54,048 bases of DNA from a bacterium HR15 (lineage in GTDB: Bacteria; Armatimonadota; Fimbriimonadia; Fimbriimonadales; GBS-DC), in contig BEHR01000025.1 in NCBI GenBank assembly GCA_002898555.1, positions 1 through 54,048 of the forward strand, read 5' to 3'. The position numbers were made by a program, and so were the translations under genes. Below, in pieces: positions 49,163 to 54,048 of this stretch. The notes below the pieces were generated by a model. That model had not been told where the DNA came from and did no database searches. It was given only the letters and a program-made list of their open reading frames with translations. Position 1 is the stretch's first letter; each line of letters begins with the position of its first letter.

Positions 49163-50194
49163 ATGAGCACGCTGAACTTGGCGCTGATTGGCGCAGGTGG
49201 CATTGGCAAGCATCTATCGCGTCAGCTCAAGAAAATCGAGCAGGGACTGCAGGTGACGGAGGCGCAACGACAACTGCCACATTTCCCCTTGCCTGAAGGC
49301 TGCACCATGCATCTGCAGGGCGTTTATGACGACGATTCCGTCGCTGCGGAGCAAGCCGCGTCCGAGCTAAAAACACGCGTCTATCCCACGCTGAGCGCGC
49401 TGCTGCAGGATGAAGCGGTGCAGGCGGTGATTGTCGCGACGCCCCCCTTTACCCATGCCGAGCTGGTGTTGCAAGCGTTTGCGCACGGCAAGCATGTGTT
49501 TTGCGAGAAGCCGATGGCGCTGTGCCTTGAGGATTGCGACGCCATGCTCCAAGCGGCGCAGCGCGCCCAGCGTCTGCTTATGGTAGGTCAGGTACTGCGC
49601 CTGTTCCCACTATTCTGGCTGTCCAAACGGTTGCTGGAGGCAGGGCGCATCGGGCGCGTGCTTGCAATCAATGTGCGACGCACGGGCTACGATATCGGCT
49701 TTTACAGTCGGGGTTGGCGCGCGCAGGAGGCGCGAAGCGGCGGGCTGGTTTTGGAGATGAATGTGCATGAGCTGGACTACATGCGATGGATCGGTGGCGA
49801 GGTGCGGCGCGTCTTTGCACAAGGGATTCGCCCGTTGCCCGAAACCGATTTCATTCAGCACTGGCAGGGTTTGCTGGAGTTCGAAACGGGCGCCATCGGT
49901 GTGTTGGAAGCAAGCATCATTGACGCGCTCAGCGGCTATCGTGTGCAGCTGGTGGGTGAGCAAGGCAGCATCGCACACAGCGGTTTTAGCGGCGAACTTG
50001 TCGTGCGTACCCACGATGGCAACGAGGAAAGATTCACCCCAGAACAGGTGGGCACGCCCGATCCCTATCTGTGGGAGCTGGTCGCCTTTGCACGCGGAAT
50101 CTGGCTGAACGAGCCTTTACCTTTTGATGGCAACGATGGTCGTCAAGCGGTCGCGCTCGCGCTTGCCTGTTTGCAATCGATACCGATAGACTGA
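49163..50194 (+). CDS. Gfo/Idh/MocA family oxidoreductase
   Basis: A 343-residue NAD(P)-dependent sugar or inositol dehydrogenase-like protein. Rossmann loop LALIGAGGIGKHLSRQLK (6-23), AVIVATPPFTHAELVLQAFAHGKHVFCEKPMAL with the EKP catalytic Lys, and a C-terminal alpha/beta domain with GGLVLEMNVHELDYMRWIGGEV. The substrate cannot be told. Starts 22 bp after the metalloprotease-like gene in the same direction. Its stop codon overlaps the first bases of a GAGGGTGTTCGAAAA-type element. Confidence 0.9.
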   Translation: MSTLNLALIGAGGIGKHLSRQLKKIEQGLQVTEAQRQLPHFPLPEGCTMHLQGVYDDDSVAAEQAASELKTRVYPTLSALLQDEAVQAVIVATPPFTHAELVLQAFAHGKHVFCEKPMALCLEDCDAMLQAAQRAQRLLMVGQVLRLFPLFWLSKRLLEAGRIGRVLAINVRRTGYDIGFYSRGWRAQEARSGGLVLEMNVHELDYMRWIGGEVRRVFAQGIRPLPETDFIQHWQGLLEFETGAIGVLEASIIDALSGYRVQLVGEQGSIAHSGFSGELVVRTHDGNEERFTPEQVGTPDPYLWELVAFARGIWLNEPLPFDGNDGRQAVALALACLQSIPID

Positions 50195-50311
50195 GGGTGT
50201 TCGAAAAATCGCGTAGACATCCAGCACCCGCACGCGAGCACCCACCCACGAACACGCCCACCCCACACGCCCATGCGCACTTTGCATACTCCCGATTTCT
50301 CAAACATCCTC
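50193..50311. repeat. GTGTTCGAAAA inverted-repeat element, 119 bp, C-rich core
   Basis: The left end GAGGGTGTTCGAAAAATC (50193-50210) pairs with the right end GATTTCTCAAACATCCTC (50294-50311), 15 of 18 positions complementary. The core (about 50222-50276) is a low-complexity run of CACCC/CACGC units. No gene is present between the oxidoreductase stop and the reductase start at 50338. Confidence 0.5.
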
Positions 50312-50319
50312 CCTTGGGG

Positions 50320-50325
50320 TAAACT
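50320..50325 (+). promoter_or_regulatory. Possible -10 for the reductase gene
   Basis: TAAACT lies 12 nt before ATG 50338; TTCTCA at 50297-50302 is a weak -35 at 17 bp, inside the inverted repeat. The leader would be about 5 nt. Confidence 0.35.
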
Positions 50326-50337
50326 TTAAGCCAGTCT

Positions 50338-51339
50338 ATGCATCACGAGCTGTATGACATCACCTTCATCGGTGGGGGACCGGTAGGGTTGTTCGGCGCG
50401 TTCTATGCCGGGCTGCGGGGCATGCGCACCAAGATCATCGATAGCCTGCCCCAGCTGGGCGGACAATTGGTTGCGCTCTATCCCGAGAAGTATATCTACG
50501 ACATGCCCGGCTTTCCCGAGGTGCTGGCGAAAGACCTCGCGGCACATCTGATCCGCCAAGCGACGCGATTCCAGCCGACGGTCTGCCTGGAGGAGCGTGC
50601 CGAGCAGCTTACGCGCGAGGACGACCACTGGGTTATCACCACCCACAAGGGGGTTCAGCACCATACGCGCACGGTGGTCATCTGTGCGGGGGCAGGTGCG
50701 TTCACGCCACGCCGATTGCATGCTGAAGGCGTTGCCGATTTCGAGGGCAACGGGGTCTACTATGGCGTGCGTGAGAAGATGCAATTCGCTGATAAACGCC
50801 TGCTAATTGTGGGCGGTGGCGATTCCGCCGTCGATTGGGCGCTGCATCTCTACCCAATTGCTCGCGAGACGACCCTTATCCATCGTCGGCACGAGTTCCG
50901 CGCTCACGAGCAGAGTGTGCGTCAACTGCTCGAATCGCCCGTGCGTGTGTTGACGCCTTATGAACTGCGCCGCGTGAAGGGCAATAGCACCGTCCAAAGC
51001 GCAACCATCTTCCACAACAGGACGCAGGAGGAGATGGAACTCCCCGTTGATGCCGTGATACTCAATCTCGGTTTTGTTGCCAGCCTCGGTCCGATTAAGC
51101 AGTGGGGACTGGAACTGGAGGGCAACGCGATTAAAGTAGATCACCTGATGCGGACGAACCTGCCCGGCGTCTATGCTGCGGGCGATGGCTGTACCTACGA
51201 AGGCAAGTTGAAGTTGCTCGCTACAGGCGTGGGCGAGGTCTGTATCGCGGTCAACCATGCCAAGCATATGCTGGATCCCGGCGCGAAGATGTTCCCCGGG
51301 CACAGTAGTGAGATGACTTTACCCCCGCTTACAGGCTGA
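50338..51339 (+). CDS. Thioredoxin reductase-like ferredoxin/flavodoxin-NADP+ reductase
   Basis: A 333-residue flavoprotein of the YumC-type FNR family: FAD motif YDITFIGGGPVGLFGAFYAGLRGMRTKIID, LPQLGGQLVALYPEKYIYDMPGFP, NADP motif LLIVGGGDSAVDWALHLYPIARETTLIHRR, and AAGDGCTYEGKLKLLATGVGEVCIAVNHAKHML. The CxxC pair of thioredoxin reductases is absent, which separates this group. It passes electrons between NAD(P)H and ferredoxin or flavodoxin. The last 21 bp overlap the 3' end of convergent trpA. Confidence 0.92.
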   Translation: MHHELYDITFIGGGPVGLFGAFYAGLRGMRTKIIDSLPQLGGQLVALYPEKYIYDMPGFPEVLAKDLAAHLIRQATRFQPTVCLEERAEQLTREDDHWVITTHKGVQHHTRTVVICAGAGAFTPRRLHAEGVADFEGNGVYYGVREKMQFADKRLLIVGGGDSAVDWALHLYPIARETTLIHRRHEFRAHEQSVRQLLESPVRVLTPYELRRVKGNSTVQSATIFHNRTQEEMELPVDAVILNLGFVASLGPIKQWGLELEGNAIKVDHLMRTNLPGVYAAGDGCTYEGKLKLLATGVGEVCIAVNHAKHMLDPGAKMFPGHSSEMTLPPLTG

Positions 51340-52116
51340 TTTAAGCGCACGCACGAAATCACCCACGACCCTTGCCCAGTGGGGTGAATCGGCATACTCA
51401 TGCAAGTAGTGCACGATTTGGCTACCTACGACCGCGCCCTCCGCGATGCGAGCAACCGTGCGCACATGCTCCGGCTTGGAAATGCCGAAGCCGACCGCGA
51501 CGGGCAAGGCGGTATGTTCGCGGACCCGCGCGAGGAGGTCGGGTAGGTCAGGCGGCAGTTCGTCGCGCGCACCGGTGACCCCGGTGCGCGAGACGCAGTA
51601 GATAAAGCCCTGTGCCCGCTCTGCCACCAGCCGAATGCGTTCGGTGGTGCTGGTCGGTGTCAATAGAAAGATGGTCTGCAATCCCGCAGCGCGAGCATAA
51701 GCCAGCCACTCATCTGCCTCGTCGGGCGGCAGATCGGTAATCAAGCAGGCGTCGAAGCCCACCCGATAAGCGTCCTGGGCAAATCGCTCTGTCCCATAGC
51801 GTAGCACAGGATTATAGTAAGTAAAAGCAATCAAAGGCATCTCAATAGACTCACGACAGCGGGCGACCGCTTCCAGAATGCGTGGTGGGGTGACGCCCTT
51901 CGCTAAAGCCCGATCCATCGCTGCCTGAATCACGGGCCCATCGGCTAAGGGGTCGCTGAAGGGGAAGCCAATCTCCACCATATCCGCACCTGCATCTTGC
52001 AACAGTTGAAGAATCTCGGGCAACTGTTCCAGCGAGGGGTCGCCCGCTGTGATGTAGACAATCAGGGCTGCCTCGCCCGCCTGTTGAAGCGCGTGGAATC
52101 GTTCCGATATACTCAT
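51319..52116 (-). CDS. trpA: Tryptophan synthase alpha chain
   Basis: Cleaves indole-3-glycerol phosphate to indole and glyceraldehyde-3-phosphate, passing indole to TrpB. 265 residues: LIVYITAGDPSLEQ, catalytic E48 and D59 in ADMVEIGFPFSDPLADGP, IAFTYYNPVLRYG, LLTPTSTTERI, YCVSRTGVTGARDELP, and VGFGISKPEHV. GAGGAAA lies before the ATG. TrpB is not in the window; pepF lies 58 bp upstream in the same direction. The C-terminal seven codons overlap the 3' end of the reductase gene on the other strand. Confidence 0.96.
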   Translation of the reverse strand: MSISERFHALQQAGEAALIVYITAGDPSLEQLPEILQLLQDAGADMVEIGFPFSDPLADGPVIQAAMDRALAKGVTPPRILEAVARCRESIEMPLIAFTYYNPVLRYGTERFAQDAYRVGFDACLITDLPPDEADEWLAYARAAGLQTIFLLTPTSTTERIRLVAERAQGFIYCVSRTGVTGARDELPPDLPDLLARVREHTALPVAVGFGISKPEHVRTVARIAEGAVVGSQIVHYLHEYADSPHWARVVGDFVRALKSACKRG

Positions 52117-52174
52117 CCCGTTTCCTCAATCCCTCTCCATCGCGAATAGCTCAGCGAGTTTTTGGGCGCGAAAC

Positions 52175-53986
52175 TTAGGCAGAGGGTGCGATGCTGTGCG
52201 TGAGCTGTTCGAACTGCTCGATATCTGCCCGAATCACATCGAAGCTACTCTGCCAGAAGGCTGGTGTGCGAATGTCGAAGCCGAACTCACGCGCGAGGTC
52301 TGTCGCGCTCGCCATGCCCGTTTTCGAGAGCAGGTCATCATAGCGGGCGCGGAAGCCCTGCGGGTCGTTCTGATAGAGCGCGTACAGCCCCAGCCCAAAC
52401 AGCAAGCCGAACATATAGGGGTAATTGTAAAAGGCACTGTTGTAATAGTGCGGCTTCGCAGCCCACATATAGGGATGAAGCGCGTGTTCATCCAGTCCGT
52501 CACCATAGGTCTCCTTCTGCGCTTCGAGCATCAGTTCGCACAGTTCGCGTGGGCTTAGCTCGCGCTCCTGCCGACGCTCGAACAACCGCTTTTCGAACAG
52601 GAATCGGCTGGTGATGTCCACCACGACCTGACACATGCCCTGCAGCGCAGCTTCCAGGATGGCGAGGCGTTCCTCCTGGTCGGCTTGCTGCAATGCTGCC
52701 TGGCGGACAATCGTCTCGCAGAAGATGCTGGCGGTCTCGGCCAGTGTCATAGGGATTTGTCGTTGCAGATAGGTGCGCGGAGCGAGACAGAGATTGTGAT
52801 AGGCGTGCCCTAATTCATGCGCTAAGGTACTCACCGCGCCGAAGGCGGGCTTATAGTTGACCAGAATGCGCGATTCATCCCGCCGTAAGCGCATGCAGAA
52901 TCCGCCGTCGCGTTTGCCGGGGCGCGGCTCTGCATCGATCCAGTTCTCGCGGAAGGCGCGCTCGGCAAACGCACGCAGCTTGTCCGAATAGGTGGCGAAC
53001 TGCTCGGTGATGAACTGGGTCGCCTCCGCGTAATCCCACGGACGCGGCTTCTTGCCGACGGGTGCAAAAATGTCGTACCATGCGCACCGTTCGATGCCCA
53101 GTAAGCGGGCTTTGAGATGCAAGTAGCGACGGAAGTCGGGGAACGCCTCATAAGCGGCGGCGAACATCGCTTCGAGCGTTGCCTCATCGATGGCATTCCG
53201 AAAGAGCGACGCCTCCAGAGCCGATTGCCAGCCGCGCTTGCGCACAAGCAGGTTCGTCTCGCCCTTGATACTGTTAAGCGCGCTGGCGAGAGGCAACGCG
53301 TACTGCTCCCATGCCTTCAGTTCCGCCTCGTAGCCAGCACGACGCACCTCCCTGTCGGGGTCAAATGCCAGGTTGCGCACCATGCTCATCGGCATCACCT
53401 GTCGCTCGCCGCGCAGTTCCACCTCTACCATAATCTGCGAGGTCAGATTGCCGTAGAGCTTGCTCCATGCGCTGCTGCCCGTAAGGCTCATCTCGGTGGC
53501 AAGTGCTTCCTCGTCGGGCGACATCATATGCTGTGCCGCGATGCGACTGCGCTGCAGCCAATAGGCATGCGCACGGGCAAGTTCCGAGCGTTCGGTAAGC
53601 GCGTCGACATCCTGCGTGCCTGCCCATGCGGTGAGGCGTGTGGTGAGCTTTGCGAGGCGCACACTGTGTTTCTCCATCTCGCTCAGTCGCGCTTGCGCGA
53701 ACTCATCCCGCGAATCGGTGGTCACGAAACTGTAGATGTATGCCCCAAGTGTCCATGCCTGCTCCTGAAGCGCATTGTACGCGGGCACAAGGTTATCGAA
53801 CAGGTGCGCTGCAAGCTCCGGAGGCAGAGGTTGCTCCATCCTGTCAATTCGGGCTTCGTCAAAAAGCCCTTCCAGCTCCTCCAGCGCACGCACAAAGGCA
53901 CGAAAATCGCGTTCGAACTCCGGCGAGTCCAGCCCCGGATAGACCACGCTCATCTCCCAACGGGGTAGCGCACTGGCTGTTTTCAT
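52175..53986 (-). CDS. pepF: M3 family oligoendopeptidase F
   Basis: A 603-residue cytoplasmic zinc metallopeptidase that degrades short peptides. The zinc motif is H390-E391-L392-G393-H394 in STLAHELGHAYH, with the third ligand in AETASIFCETIV about 25 residues on. The C-terminal half has HALHPYMWAAKPHYYNSAFYNYPYMFGLLFGLGLYALY, the M3 substrate-channel segment. The start is ATG 53986 (MKTASALPRW); the frame extends to 54010 without support. There is no Shine-Dalgarno site; TACAAT ends 9 nt upstream, so the message may be leaderless. Confidence 0.95.
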   Translation of the reverse strand: MKTASALPRWEMSVVYPGLDSPEFERDFRAFVRALEELEGLFDEARIDRMEQPLPPELAAHLFDNLVPAYNALQEQAWTLGAYIYSFVTTDSRDEFAQARLSEMEKHSVRLAKLTTRLTAWAGTQDVDALTERSELARAHAYWLQRSRIAAQHMMSPDEEALATEMSLTGSSAWSKLYGNLTSQIMVEVELRGERQVMPMSMVRNLAFDPDREVRRAGYEAELKAWEQYALPLASALNSIKGETNLLVRKRGWQSALEASLFRNAIDEATLEAMFAAAYEAFPDFRRYLHLKARLLGIERCAWYDIFAPVGKKPRPWDYAEATQFITEQFATYSDKLRAFAERAFRENWIDAEPRPGKRDGGFCMRLRRDESRILVNYKPAFGAVSTLAHELGHAYHNLCLAPRTYLQRQIPMTLAETASIFCETIVRQAALQQADQEERLAILEAALQGMCQVVVDITSRFLFEKRLFERRQERELSPRELCELMLEAQKETYGDGLDEHALHPYMWAAKPHYYNSAFYNYPYMFGLLFGLGLYALYQNDPQGFRARYDDLLSKTGMASATDLAREFGFDIRTPAFWQSSFDVIRADIEQFEQLTHSIAPSA

Positions 53987-53995
53987 AGTGAGGGA

Positions 53996-54001
53996 ATTGT
54001 A
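53996..54001 (-). promoter_or_regulatory. -10 element for pepF
   Basis: The minus strand reads TACAAT (54001-53996), 9 nt before the pepF ATG. The -35 region is not convincing. Confidence 0.4.
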
Positions 54002-54048
54002 CCTGACCAAGGGCTTTTGACTCCGATGGGAGCGAGTTTTTGGGGCAG

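Noticed and set aside
1-54048. tRNA, rRNA, riboswitch or insertion sequence
   Set aside because: I looked for cloverleaf, conserved rRNA and transposase signatures and saw none; a covariance-model search would be decisive.

Overview
The window looks like chromosomal DNA of a high-G+C, diderm bacterium, most probably a thermophilic member of the Armatimonadota (Fimbriimonadales-like). The evidence is indirect. LpxD and KdsB imply LPS. There are three pseudopilin-like genes with the [12 protein letters not shown] leader. Three otherwise unrelated exported proteins end in a dockerin-like DVNxDGxVDDADLL tag. The division cluster combines a diderm setting with DUF881 and Sbp genes best known from Gram-positives. 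No rRNA, tRNA or complete mobile element was seen.

Layout. 1-406 is the leader-distal end of a CRISPR array (six identical 36-bp repeats, no cas genes in the window). It is followed by a Uma2-family nuclease and a Ycf46-like AAA ATPase (446-2686), then a small exported protein behind a perfect consensus promoter (2757-3269). An alkyltransferase-like gene and lpxD diverge from a 27-bp gap with overlapping -10 elements (3326-4681). A heparinase II/III-like gene and purC follow (4745-7640).

7641-7978 is a non-coding control region: hairpins, a second perfect promoter and four GTGG boxes at an exact 11-bp period. It precedes a tightly packed division and cell-wall (dcw) operon (7979-26515): mraZ, rsmH, ftsL-like, pbp2/ftsI, murE, murF, mraY, murD, ftsW, murG, a murC-ddl fusion, ftsQ, DUF881, sbp, ftsA, ftsZ. 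Most junctions are ATGA or TGATG overlaps, and a strong terminator closes the operon at 26525-26552. It supplies lipid II synthesis, septal glycosyltransferase and transpeptidase, and the Z ring with its anchor.

26631-36597 is mostly on the minus strand: a MacB-like permease and MacA-like adaptor without an ATPase gene, dihydrolipoamide dehydrogenase, an operon of a small membrane protein, a zinc ribbon and a GNAT acetyltransferase, a PQQ-propeller protein with two dockerin-like repeats, and two tandem pseudopilins. 36736-42968 holds kdsB, a DUF1015 gene, two distant GCS2-type carboxylate-amine ligases, an orphan receiver protein with a small membrane protein, and purA.

43025-47958 is an accessory block: two more dockerin-tagged exported proteins, a LacI regulator overlapping a small membrane protein gene, and a third pseudopilin. 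It has palindromic operator candidates and a repeated GTGTTCGAAAA-ended element. 48121-53986 holds an HEYGH putative metalloprotease, a Gfo/Idh/MocA oxidoreductase, a thioredoxin-reductase-like ferredoxin/flavodoxin-NADP reductase, trpA and oligoendopeptidase F. Most starts are supported by a good ribosome site; another group sits 5-12 nt after a -10-like box and may be leaderless.
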